Shown: piece after piece, positions 28,300-36,399 of the stretch
How the letters are laid out: every line of letters starts with the position of its first letter
Numbering within the stretch: position 1 is the first letter of the stretch
Assembly (NCBI GenBank): GCA_964608915.1
Contig: CAZSQA010000002.1
Location: 213,231-277,230 of the forward strand
Length of the DNA stretch: 64,000 nucleotides
Reading direction: 5' to 3'
Source: QWQI01 sp964608915
Lineage (GTDB): Bacteria; Planctomycetota; Planctomycetia; Isosphaerales; Isosphaeraceae
Made by a program: the position numbers and the translations under genes
Notes under the pieces: model-generated
Seen by the model: only the letters and a program-made list of their open reading frames with translations
What the model was told of the DNA's origin: nothing
The model's database searches: none

Positions 28300-30320
28300 C
28301 GGTCGACTTTGCCGCTGCCGATCGCATCGATTCCGCGTTTCTCGCCCATCACGACCTCGCGCCGCACGTACAACCGCCCGTCTTCCGCACCGATCACCAG
28401 ATCCTTCTTCCCGTCGCCGTCGATGTCTGCCAGGGCGGGCTGTGTGTCGTGGGCGTCCAGCCGATGTTTCGCCACTGGGCCCTGATCGACCAGCGTCCAC
28501 ACTCCGTCCTTCTCGCCCATGTTCCGCAGAAAACTGGCGTTGGCCGAGTTGATCAGCAAATCCATGCGGCCGTCGCCGTCCCAGTCGGTCGCGACCAGCT
28601 TCCGTCGGCCGCTTTTGCCTCTGGGACCACCCGCGAGCTTCAGAGGTTGACCGTCCGCACCGGCGAAAGCACGCACGGGCGGCAGGAGTACGAGCGTATC
28701 GCCCCGTTTCTCCCTTCGATAGAGCGCTAGGAATCCGTCGGGATCGAGCATGACGAGATCGGGCAGGCCGTCGCCGGACCAGTCCACGACCACGGGCGTC
28801 GTCCGCCACTGTGTCACCAGTTCCTGACCGACGGGATTCCACCATGTCCATGCCGGTTTCGGCGGCACACCCGGCCAGGCGACTTCGACGGCTCGGTCCG
28901 CCTGAAGAACCGGCTGGCGTGCCGTGCCGACATTGCGGAACCACCGCACTGCGCCCCAGATGGAATTGACGACGAGATCGAGCCGACCGTCCATGTCCCA
29001 ATCCGCCACGCTCAGGGTCGTGTATCCCCACTTCGTCTCGGCTGGCCCCTGTATCGACCCGTTCGGGCCTGCTTCGAATCGAATTTCCCGGCCCCCGGCT
29101 TGTAGAGGCACAGGTGCGTTCCAGCGGGCCGGACGGCCACCGAGATTCTCGAAGAACAGAATCGCCCCTGAAGTGTTACCGGCGATGATGTCATCGTCGC
29201 CGTCACCGTCCCAGTCCGCGCCGGCGGGCGTGGCCAGGGCACCGGACTTGAGCGTATCGGCCTTCTGCCGGAAATAGAAAGGCGGCAGAAATACGGGCAC
29301 TCCGTCGCGAACACCGCCCGAATGCTCGACCAGTGCCACGCGGCCGTCTTCGTCGCCCACGATGAGGTCGAAATCGCCGTCGCCGTCCCAATCGACGGGA
29401 GTCGGCTTGATCATGCACAAGGTCATGCGTAAAGCCCGGCCGTTTACGTCAACCATGCGTACGCCAGCGGACAGCTCGAGCTTTCCGCGGCCGCCTTTGT
29501 TTTCGAAATACGTGAAGCCGTCCGTGAATTCGCCGCAGATCAGGTCGAGATCGCCGTCGCCGTCGAAATCGGCCACGCACGGCGAAGGCCAGCCATAGAC
29601 TTCCAGCGGCTTGCCTCCGGCCGTCAACCTTTCCGGCGGGCCATAATCGGGCGATTCGTCAGTGCCACGATTGATATGCTTGTAGACCAGCCCTCGCAGA
29701 GGACCTTTCAGCCATTCGCCCGCGGGCGTATAGCCATCGTCCCAGCCGTAGTCGCCCCAGTCATCGACAGCGACGATCAGGTCGTGGTCGCCGTCGCCGT
29801 CGATATCGGCCAGGTGCCACTGGTCGGCACGCCGGTTACCCTTGTTTTTATGGGTCGGGGCTTCCACCTGAATCGGCCGGGGCTCGCCCAGCGATTTCGA
29901 ACGAAAATCGGCGAATTCCTTCGCCGCACCCAAAATGCGATCGACACCGCCGACACGGCTGTGGCGAACGTTGTGCGGCACACGTCCACCGAAGGGAAGG
30001 CGGATTCCGGCTTCGAAGACCGGATGCTTGCGGTCGCCGCCCGGGTTTTCGAAGAAATACAATCCGTTCGAAGGTTTGTCCGGGCATGCGACGACCAGAT
30101 CCAGGTCACCGTCGCTGTCGTAATCGATCGGCAGAGGCTCGGCCCACAATCCGACACCGAGGTCGACGATCAGCCCCGGGTTGGCGAACGGAAGCCGTAC
30201 GAGGTCGGGCTCAGGGTCCACCGACTGGGCAAGCGACGGGGTCGTGAGCGACCCGAATGACGCGATGGCGATCGCGAATGCCCGAAAGTCACGGCCGAAT
30301 GGAATGATATACGGTTTCAT
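28296..30320 (-). CDS. Secreted FG-GAP/VCBS repeat protein
   Basis: 674 residues. A signal-peptide-like N-terminus (hydrophobic segment about 12-31 ending in SLAQS) is followed by repeated acidic loops of the form D-x-D-x-D-G-D-x-D-L-I/V (YDSDGDLDLVVA, IDGDGDHDLIVA, WDGDGDFDLIVG, WDGDGRMDLLIN), about eight in all. These are integrin-type FG-GAP blades that fold into a beta-propeller and bind Ca. Trp and Asn-Pro-Gly segments between the blades (FFENPGG) are typical. Its start overlaps the stop of the Trx/heme/PDZ gene by ATGA and its stop overlaps the start of the 103-residue gene, so the three should be translated together. A role in extracytoplasmic binding is inferred. Confidence 0.9.
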   Translation of the reverse strand: MKPYIIPFGRDFRAFAIAIASFGSLTTPSLAQSVDPEPDLVRLPFANPGLIVDLGVGLWAEPLPIDYDSDGDLDLVVACPDKPSNGLYFFENPGGDRKHPVFEAGIRLPFGGRVPHNVRHSRVGGVDRILGAAKEFADFRSKSLGEPRPIQVEAPTHKNKGNRRADQWHLADIDGDGDHDLIVAVDDWGDYGWDDGYTPAGEWLKGPLRGLVYKHINRGTDESPDYGPPERLTAGGKPLEVYGWPSPCVADFDGDGDLDLICGEFTDGFTYFENKGGRGKLELSAGVRMVDVNGRALRMTLCMIKPTPVDWDGDGDFDLIVGDEDGRVALVEHSGGVRDGVPVFLPPFYFRQKADTLKSGALATPAGADWDGDGDDDIIAGNTSGAILFFENLGGRPARWNAPVPLQAGGREIRFEAGPNGSIQGPAETKWGYTTLSVADWDMDGRLDLVVNSIWGAVRWFRNVGTARQPVLQADRAVEVAWPGVPPKPAWTWWNPVGQELVTQWRTTPVVVDWSGDGLPDLVMLDPDGFLALYRREKRGDTLVLLPPVRAFAGADGQPLKLAGGPRGKSGRRKLVATDWDGDGRMDLLINSANASFLRNMGEKDGVWTLVDQGPVAKHRLDAHDTQPALADIDGDGKKDLVIGAEDGRLYVRREVVMGEKRGIDAIGSGKVDR

Positions 30321-31669
30321 TTCGTCGGGAAACTCATTTCCATACGGCGATCCTGTCGCATCACCGTGAATTTCAATACCGTGCCCTTCGGCCGATCCAG
30401 GGCATATGCGAAAAGCGATGTTTCCGTCGGCAGATCGGTTCGTCCATCCACGGCCACGATTACGTCGCCATTGACGAACCCGGCCTTTTTGGCCACCGCA
30501 TGCTCGCCGAACTGACCGACATGCTTCGCGAAAAGGGCCATCGAACCTTCGGGCAATCCGCGACTGCGTTTCTCGGCTTCCGGCAGTGTCTCAAGCCGCA
30601 TCCCGCCCAGCGCGATCCGCCGCAGGTTCCAGCTCGTCGGCCGCCATGAAAGGTCCGATTTCGCCCGCCAGCCCGGAGTCAGTTTCATCGGCTTCGTAAG
30701 AGTTTCCCCCTTGCCGTTGTGAATTTCGAAAACCAGTTCCGCCCTTTCCGGCGTATTCTCAAGAATCCACTGAAAATCAGCGGGCGAAACCAGCGTCTGG
30801 CCTTGCAGACGCACGATTTCGTCGCCAGGCTTCAGCCCGATCGCGGCCGCCGGCGAATCCGGCTCGACAGACAAGACTTTCGCGGCATGATCCGGCGAAA
30901 GCCGCATACCGATCACGTCGGGTAGCGGATACGGATACAGCGATTTCGGATCGAACGCCTTGCCGGACAGACGGACGGCGTTTCGCTCGGCATCACGAAT
31001 CTGATGGCAGTGAATGCAACTTCGCGCGATGTTGCCCGATTTCGAAAGCGTGGAATTGTAAGTACCCAGCAACGTGGGCATCAATTCCGGCCTGGAATAA
31101 CTGGCTGAGGCGACTTCCTTGCCTTGCACCGCAGTCGCAAGTGCCGCCTTGTCCTGCATGGATGACAAGCCCAGCGCCGCCTGCATCGCGGCCTGGAATC
31201 CCCTGGCCGTCATATCCTCGTCCTCAGGCCGCTGGCTGCGAGTTCCGAATCGGCCGAGTATTCGCCCTCCCTGATCCATGAATACGACATGAAACGACTG
31301 ATCCCAGTCGAATTGAAACCGTTTCAGGTCCAGGCCGTTGGCATAAGTGATCCGGGCCAATACGAACCGGTTCATCCAGGCGGCCGTTTCCTTGTCCGGC
31401 TCGATCACTGAGCGGTCGAAATGGCTGCAGGCTTCGCACGGCACGCATCGGAAGACGAACAAGACAGGCTTGCCCGATTTCGCCGACTCGGCCAGAGCCT
31501 TGTCGACGTCGTTGTAAATCCACTGGGGCAGATTTTCGAACGTTTTCGCGTCCCGGCTCAGCTTTTCGTCAGGCGTCACACGTTTCGCCTTGGCCTCCTG
31601 CGCCGAAGCGGCATGCGAAACCATGGCCGCCAGAACCGCCACCAGAGTCGCGATGCAAGTACGTTGCAT
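30317..31669 (-). CDS. Secreted thioredoxin-like / heme-motif / PDZ protein
   Basis: 450 residues from the ATG at 31669, whose first 23 residues are a signal peptide (CIATLVAVLAAMVSHAASAQ). Residues about 45-180 are thioredoxin-fold-like with a Cys cluster at C75, C78 and C81 (CVPCEAC) in the active-site position, so the usual CxxC is present as C75-C78 with a third Cys. Next comes a heme c-type motif CIHCH at 218-222. Two PDZ-like segments follow, about 255-335 (SPAAAIGLKPGDEIVRLQGQ) and 395-440 (AGFVNGDVIVAVDGRTD). No protease domain is seen. The end overlaps the FG-GAP gene start by ATGA. Roles in periplasmic redox or in binding are plausible but not readable. Confidence 0.88.
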   Translation of the reverse strand: MQRTCIATLVAVLAAMVSHAASAQEAKAKRVTPDEKLSRDAKTFENLPQWIYNDVDKALAESAKSGKPVLFVFRCVPCEACSHFDRSVIEPDKETAAWMNRFVLARITYANGLDLKRFQFDWDQSFHVVFMDQGGRILGRFGTRSQRPEDEDMTARGFQAAMQAALGLSSMQDKAALATAVQGKEVASASYSRPELMPTLLGTYNSTLSKSGNIARSCIHCHQIRDAERNAVRLSGKAFDPKSLYPYPLPDVIGMRLSPDHAAKVLSVEPDSPAAAIGLKPGDEIVRLQGQTLVSPADFQWILENTPERAELVFEIHNGKGETLTKPMKLTPGWRAKSDLSWRPTSWNLRRIALGGMRLETLPEAEKRSRGLPEGSMALFAKHVGQFGEHAVAKKAGFVNGDVIVAVDGRTDLPTETSLFAYALDRPKGTVLKFTVMRQDRRMEMSFPTK

Positions 31670-31721
31670 TTCCCCGCCCCTTCCCTTCGTAGAAACCTGC
31701 AAACTCAGCCCCTCTTCGATA

Positions 31722-32351
31722 TCACGCATTCCGAAGCGTTCCGACGACCTCCGCGTCTTCCACTTGGCGAAAATCGTCGTAGAACTGGCCGACGGCGTGG
31801 AGTTCGTCGGTGTCGAACAGACACACCGTGCGGTCGGCCCAGCGGCGAACCTCCGACAGCCGCGAGGTAGCCGCCACCGGCACTGCCAGAATTAGCTCCT
31901 TCGGCTGCCGCGTGCGCAGCTCCTGCAACGCTGCGATCATCGTCGCACCGGTGGCGATACCGTCGTCGGTGACGATCACCGTGCGCCCCTCGACCGGCAC
32001 GCATTGAGCACCGGCGCGATACAGTTGCCGCCGGCGAGCGATTTCGGCTGCCTCGCGAAGCCGGATCGCGTCGAATTCGTCTTCCGCAAAATGCACCATC
32101 CTGGCCACTTCCGGATTGATGACGACATGGCCATCTTCGGAAACCGCCCCCAGAGCCAGCTCAGGCTGGCCGGGCGTCGGCAGCTTGCGCGAAAGCACGA
32201 CATCGAGTTCGGCACCGAGCACCCGTGCGATTACGGCCGCGATCACGACCCCGCCACGGGGAATGCCGAGCACCACAGGATCCGTCAGATCGAATCCGGC
32301 CAGCTTCTCCGCGAGCTGGCTGCCGGCATCGGTGCGGTCGCGGAATCGCAT
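31722..32351 (-). CDS. Phosphoribosyltransferase family protein
   Basis: 209 residues from the ATG at 32351; the longer open frame upstream overlaps the hydrolase gene. The PRPP-binding loop VIVTDDGIATGAT is at 125-137, with the two acidic residues that bind ribose. The N-terminal GIPRGGVVIAA at 29-39 and LSRKLPTPGQPELALGAV at 53-70 match the predicted phosphoribosyltransferase family found with, or fused to, dienelactone-hydrolase-like domains (COG1926 type). No nucleobase substrate is established for this group. Its start lies 2 nt after the hydrolase stop, so the two are co-translated. Confidence 0.88.
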   Translation of the reverse strand: MRFRDRTDAGSQLAEKLAGFDLTDPVVLGIPRGGVVIAAVIARVLGAELDVVLSRKLPTPGQPELALGAVSEDGHVVINPEVARMVHFAEDEFDAIRLREAAEIARRRQLYRAGAQCVPVEGRTVIVTDDGIATGATMIAALQELRTRQPKELILAVPVAATSRLSEVRRWADRTVCLFDTDELHAVGQFYDDFRQVEDAEVVGTLRNA

Positions 32352-32353
32352 CG

Positions 32354-33010
32354 TCAGCCCTCCTCGCGACTGGTCAGATTTTGCGTAAACCAATCGGTGG
32401 CGAGATCGGCCACCTGTTCCAGCATACCCGGCTCTTCGAACAAGTGCGTCGCCCCCGGCACGACGGCCAGTTCGCATTCCGCCGTCATCCTGTCCTGAGC
32501 GGCCTGATTCAGCGCCAGCACCTCGGTGTCCTCACCGCCGACGATCAGGAGCGTCGGGCATCGCACCGCCGGCAAGGCCTCTTCCGCCAGGTCGGGCCGG
32601 CCGCCACGTGAAACGACGCAGCCGAAAACCTCAGGGCACTTCGCCGCGGCCATAAGCGCCGCACCGCCGCCCGTGCTCGCCCCGAACGCCCCGACGGGCA
32701 TCCCGGCCGTGGAAGGGTTCGCCCCCAGCCAGCGGGCCGCACCGGCGACCCGTTCGGCGAGAAGCGGGATATCGAACACGTTGCGGCGATCCTGTGCCTC
32801 GGGATCGGTCAAAAGATCTATCAGGAGCGTCGCCAGCCCGGCTTCCTGGAGCCGCCAGGCGACGTACCGATTCCGCGGACTGTTCCGCCCGCTGCCGCTG
32901 CCATGGGCGAAGACCACAACCCCTTTCGCCGCAGAAGGCACCGCGAGCTGCCCGTGAAGCTGCACGGATTCGATATCGAGCGTCACTTCTTCGGTTCGAA
33001 CGGGTTGCAT
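32354..33010 (-). CDS. Dienelactone-hydrolase-like alpha/beta hydrolase
   Basis: 218 residues. The alpha/beta-hydrolase features are visible: VVVFAHGSGSGR (oxyanion-hole loop, 31-42), the nucleophile elbow GASTGG with S112, an acidic residue in LLIVGGEDTE, and the His in VPGATHLFEEPG. Length and motifs fit the small predicted hydrolases encoded with the adjacent phosphoribosyltransferase. There is no signal peptide. The stop codon is 2 nt from the phosphoribosyltransferase start. In some bacteria the two domains form one polypeptide, so a joint but unknown reaction is likely. Confidence 0.88.
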   Translation of the reverse strand: MQPVRTEEVTLDIESVQLHGQLAVPSAAKGVVVFAHGSGSGRNSPRNRYVAWRLQEAGLATLLIDLLTDPEAQDRRNVFDIPLLAERVAGAARWLGANPSTAGMPVGAFGASTGGGAALMAAAKCPEVFGCVVSRGGRPDLAEEALPAVRCPTLLIVGGEDTEVLALNQAAQDRMTAECELAVVPGATHLFEEPGMLEQVADLATDWFTQNLTSREEG

Positions 33011-33061
33011 TCGCGAGGTCTCCTGATGTTCGCCCCGAAACGGAATTCCGTTCGCTTCGTT

Positions 33062-33649
33062 TCAAGATTCCGGCTTCGGTTTCGCCTCTTCCGAATCATT
33101 CGCTTTCACGCGAGCTGCAGGCGGCGCCGCTTCCGATTGCCCCGGCTGCGATTCGGCCGCACCTTTCGCGACGGCCGTTCCCGCGCCTCGGGAATCGACC
33201 GAAGGCACCTGAAAAGGCGCGAAGCCGGAAGATGTCCGTGGCATCCGTTTCGGCGTGACCGTCGGCCGTGCCCTGGCAGCTACAGGCCGGGCCGGACCTG
33301 CTCCGATACCCCGAAAGCCGTCGGACACCATCCCGGAAAGACAAGTCAAAAGCAGCATCCCGCCGACACCGAGCCCCAGAGCATGCCCGGCGGAAAACTG
33401 AAACAGGCCATAAAACACGACGGCCCAGATGATTCCGGAGACGATCACCCACGGCAGGCTGGCGTCCATCAGCGATTCCAGCCGAATCCGGAAATACAGT
33501 TGCAAAGCGGTGAAAATCGCCGCGGCCAGCGCCACGCGCGGCACGATCTGCCCCACGACGCTTTCGTACCAGATGCCCTGAAGCACCTCGGTCAGAAACC
33601 AGATTCCGGCAAGCACGATCAGAGACGTGACGATGGCTTCGACAAACAT
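33062..33649 (-). CDS. Hypothetical membrane protein with a Pro/Ala-rich tail
   Basis: 195 residues from the ATG at 33649. Four hydrophobic segments (about 2-22, 29-49, 61-82 and 87-108) are followed by an 85-residue cytoplasmic or periplasmic tail rich in Pro, Ala, Arg and Glu. No family is recognised. It heads the minus-strand run leading to the hydrolase gene (51-bp gap). Its start faces the isomerase-like gene at 33888, so the 238-bp interval probably carries divergent promoters. Confidence 0.65.
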   Translation of the reverse strand: MFVEAIVTSLIVLAGIWFLTEVLQGIWYESVVGQIVPRVALAAAIFTALQLYFRIRLESLMDASLPWVIVSGIIWAVVFYGLFQFSAGHALGLGVGGMLLLTCLSGMVSDGFRGIGAGPARPVAARARPTVTPKRMPRTSSGFAPFQVPSVDSRGAGTAVAKGAAESQPGQSEAAPPAARVKANDSEEAKPKPES

Positions 33650-33887
33650 GGCGGCGCGGGGCTCTCGGGTTACGGAATGCGCGGCGGGTCGAACCGTCGA
33701 GCGACGTTCGGTCGCAGACCAATGTAACAAGACGGTGCCGGGATTCCACCCTCTGGTCATCACTTCGCGTGGACGTTATGGTGATCAGGAGCCGAATGAG
33801 CTGATCCATCGTCCGTCGCGCCTGCGCACGGAATGCGATTCGCTGACCGCCTCCGGCATCTCCACCATTTCGATAGCGGCAATACCC

Positions 33888-34712
33888 ATGATCACCCTGA
33901 GCGCCTTCGCCGACGAAATTTCGCCCCAGCCCGAGGAACAGATCGAAGTTCTCGAGCGGCACGGCATCAAGCACATCGAATTCCGGTCGATTCACGGCAA
34001 GAATGTCCTCGACCTCACCGAAGACGAACACACTCACTTTCGCGACCTGTTGCGACAAAACGGCTTCGGCTTGAGCGCCATCGGCTCGCCCATCGGCAAA
34101 ATCAAGATCACCGAACCCTTCGAGCCCCATCTCGAACGCTATGCCATCGCGCTGAAACTCGCCGATTTCTACACTACGCCCCGAATCCGCATTTTCAGCT
34201 TCTATATGCCTGAAGGCGACGACCCGGCCACCCATCGTGACGAAGTCGTCCGCCGTATGAAGGCACTGGCCGAAATCGCCGAAGCCAAAGGCATCCGTCT
34301 GTTTCTGGAAAACGAAAAGGGCATCTACGGTGACACGGCCGACCGCTCGCACGATCTTGTCACGGCCGTCGGCAGCCCGGCCCTGGAACACGCCTTCGAC
34401 CCGGCCAACTACCTGGAAGTCGGCCAGAATATCGACGACGCCTGGAAGCTGCTGCGGCCCAAAGTCGGCCATTTCCACGTGAAGGACTACTGCACGAAAA
34501 CCCACAAGAACGTGCCCGCAGGCCAGGGCGAAGGGCAGATCCCCCAGCTCATCGCCGACGCCGTCGCCCACGGATACAAGGGCTTCTGCACCCTGGAGCC
34601 GCACCTTGTCGTGGCCGAAAAGTTCTATGGCTTCACCGGCCCCGAACGCTTCGGCGACGCCGCCCTGGCCCTCAAGACCGAACTTTCCGCACGCGACGTC
34701 TCGTTCGCCTGA
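33888..34712 (+). CDS. Sugar phosphate isomerase/epimerase (xylose-isomerase-like TIM barrel)
   Basis: 274 residues from the ATG at 33888. The frame is open upstream, but the barrel starts at once with ITLSAFADEISP. Metal-site candidates follow the family order: Glu in FLENEKG, Asp in FDPANYLEVG, His in GHFHVKD and Glu in TLEPHL. There is no signal peptide, so it is cytoplasmic. It lies 91 bp upstream of a second, exported member of the same superfamily. Planctomycetes carry many such proteins. The substrate cannot be predicted. Confidence 0.87.
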   Translation: MITLSAFADEISPQPEEQIEVLERHGIKHIEFRSIHGKNVLDLTEDEHTHFRDLLRQNGFGLSAIGSPIGKIKITEPFEPHLERYAIALKLADFYTTPRIRIFSFYMPEGDDPATHRDEVVRRMKALAEIAEAKGIRLFLENEKGIYGDTADRSHDLVTAVGSPALEHAFDPANYLEVGQNIDDAWKLLRPKVGHFHVKDYCTKTHKNVPAGQGEGQIPQLIADAVAHGYKGFCTLEPHLVVAEKFYGFTGPERFGDAALALKTELSARDVSFA

Positions 34713-34803
34713 TGCGACGACACGTCACAACCGCTTCCAGACGCACAGCTTCCATCGCTTCCGTCCGTCACGTTCCCTGATTTTTCCGGAGTTCGCACGC
34801 ATC

Positions 34804-35766
34804 ATGATCGACAGCCTCCTGAACCGCCGTGATCTCGTCCGCCTCGGCCTGGCCGCTTCGCTTTCGCCCGCTCTGGGCCGATTCGCCCTGGCCGCCGACG
34901 AATCCGGCAAGCCCGCCGCAGGCAAAATCGGCGATTACAAGATCTCGCTCGCCCAGTGGTCGCTGCACAAGCGGCTCTTCGCCGACCGCTCCAAAACCGT
35001 CGCCATGAATCTCGACTTCCCCAAGATGGCGAAGGAAGAATTCGGCATCTCGGGCGTCGAATACGTCAACCAGTTCTTCAAGGACAAGGCCCACGACGAA
35101 GCCTACCTGAAAGACCTGAAAAAGCGGGCCGCTGACCACGGCGTGACGAACGTCCTGATCATGATCGACGGCGAAGGCGACCTTTCCGTCGAAGATTCCG
35201 CGAAGCGGAACCAGGCCGTGGCCAACCACAAGAAATGGGTGGACGCCGCCGCATCGCTCGGCTGCCACGCCATCCGCATCAACACGGGCAGCAACTATTC
35301 GCCCACCAAAACCCAGCCCGTCGCCGAAGCCTGCGGCGCCCTGGCCGAATACGGGAAGAGCCACGGCATCGCCATCATCTGCGAAAACCACGGCGGGCCG
35401 TCGTCCGACCCGGACAGCCTGATCGCCCTGATGAAGGCCGTGGGCAACCCGAACTTCGGCACCCTGCCCGACTTCGGCAACTTCCCCCGTGACAAGGCCA
35501 CGAACAAGCACACGATCGACATCTACCAGGCCATCGCCCGCCTGATGCCCTACGCCCACGGCGTTTCGGCCAAGTCGTACGTCTTCGACGCCGCCGGCAA
35601 CGAACGTGACATGGACTTCGCCCGGATCCTCAAGATCGTCACCGACGCCGGTTACATGGGCTGGATCGGCATCGAATACGAAGGCTCCGAACTGCCCGAA
35701 CCGGAAGGCATCATGGCCACGAAGAAACTGCTGGAAAAACACCGCGGGGCGAATTACGCGGGTTGA
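34804..35766 (+). CDS. Tat-exported xylose-isomerase-like TIM barrel protein
   Basis: 320 residues from the ATG at 34804. The N-terminus has a twin-arginine pair in LLNRRDLVRLGLAASL, a hydrophobic stretch and a probable cut after FALAADE, so Tat export is expected. Barrel features include LAQWSLHK, ICENHGG, LPDFGNFP and IGIEYEG, with acidic residues in metal-site positions. A terminator hairpin lies 26 bp after the stop. It shares only the superfamily with the upstream cytoplasmic paralogue. A periplasmic sugar isomerase/epimerase or a sugar-binding role is inferred. Confidence 0.88.
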   Translation: MIDSLLNRRDLVRLGLAASLSPALGRFALAADESGKPAAGKIGDYKISLAQWSLHKRLFADRSKTVAMNLDFPKMAKEEFGISGVEYVNQFFKDKAHDEAYLKDLKKRAADHGVTNVLIMIDGEGDLSVEDSAKRNQAVANHKKWVDAAASLGCHAIRINTGSNYSPTKTQPVAEACGALAEYGKSHGIAIICENHGGPSSDPDSLIALMKAVGNPNFGTLPDFGNFPRDKATNKHTIDIYQAIARLMPYAHGVSAKSYVFDAAGNERDMDFARILKIVTDAGYMGWIGIEYEGSELPEPEGIMATKKLLEKHRGANYAG

Positions 35767-35792
35767 AACCCAGAAAAGACCGCGTCACAAGA

Positions 35793-35825
35793 GCCTCAGG
35801 CCCTGAATTCCTCAGGGCCTGAGGC
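35793..35825 (+). terminator. Terminator after the isomerase-like pair
   Basis: A perfect 14-bp inverted repeat with a 5-nt loop (ATTCC), followed by ATTTCTGATT. It closes the two-gene plus-strand unit. The U-tract is poor but the stem is very stable. Confidence 0.72.
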
Positions 35826-36048
35826 ATTTCTGATTCATTGGACGATTCTCAGGATCTTCGATTGCAAGATATGCGACTGATCGCATTGACTCGGAATTTA
35901 CCGATTATCACTGGAAACTTGATCTTTCGAATGCGAATTGCATCGAATTGCGAATCGCCCGAACGGCTGAAAACGCTTTACCAACCAGATTCGAGTCGCT
36001 TAAATTTCCACGAAGTTCATGGAATCTGATTCGAATCGATTCCGAATG

Positions 36049-36396
36049 TCATTCGAAAATCCGGGAGATCCCGTCCCAATATTCCGACCCCTCGCCCCCG
36101 CACCTGCAATGAAAACTGGCGTCCGTCGTAAAACTATGCGGGCCCCAGCCTTCGTGGACATACTTCGGGCAGGTGAAGTGTTCGAAGATCGTCTCCAGAT
36201 GATGCCTCGAATCGGAATGACAGCACAGGCCCCAGTCCTTGTCGAATGCCGCGAAGAAAGAACAGCCGCCACACTGCCGACCGTCTTCGCATAACGCCTG
36301 ACAGACAGGCTCATCTGCCCACTTCGAAAGATAAAGTCGTTCCGACTCCGGATTCGACCAGCCGTTCGTGATGATCACGTTGCGATTTCCGGCCAT
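36049..36396 (-). CDS. Cys-rich small protein coupled to moaA
   Basis: 115 residues. There are ten Cys, clustered as VCQALC, QCGGCSFF, GLCCHSD, FTCPK and HCRCGG, with several His, suggesting a metal or Fe-S binding protein. There is no signal peptide or membrane helix. The ATG follows the moaA stop by 3 nt, so it is probably translated by coupling from moaA. I do not recognise the family. Roles in Fe-S delivery or as a metal sensor are possible but unsupported. Confidence 0.7.
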   Translation of the reverse strand: MAGNRNVIITNGWSNPESERLYLSKWADEPVCQALCEDGRQCGGCSFFAAFDKDWGLCCHSDSRHHLETIFEHFTCPKYVHEGWGPHSFTTDASFHCRCGGEGSEYWDGISRIFE

Positions 36397-36399
36397 CGC

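Noticed and set aside
28300..29031. N-terminal extension of the 103-residue gene
   Set aside because: It overlaps the FG-GAP gene in another frame and is Arg/Gly/Ser-rich shadow sequence; the ATGA-coupled start is preferred.
33096..34604. Minus-strand open frame of about 500 codons covering the isomerase-like gene
   Set aside because: No recognisable domain; overlaps a clear TIM-barrel gene on the plus strand and the membrane protein in another frame.
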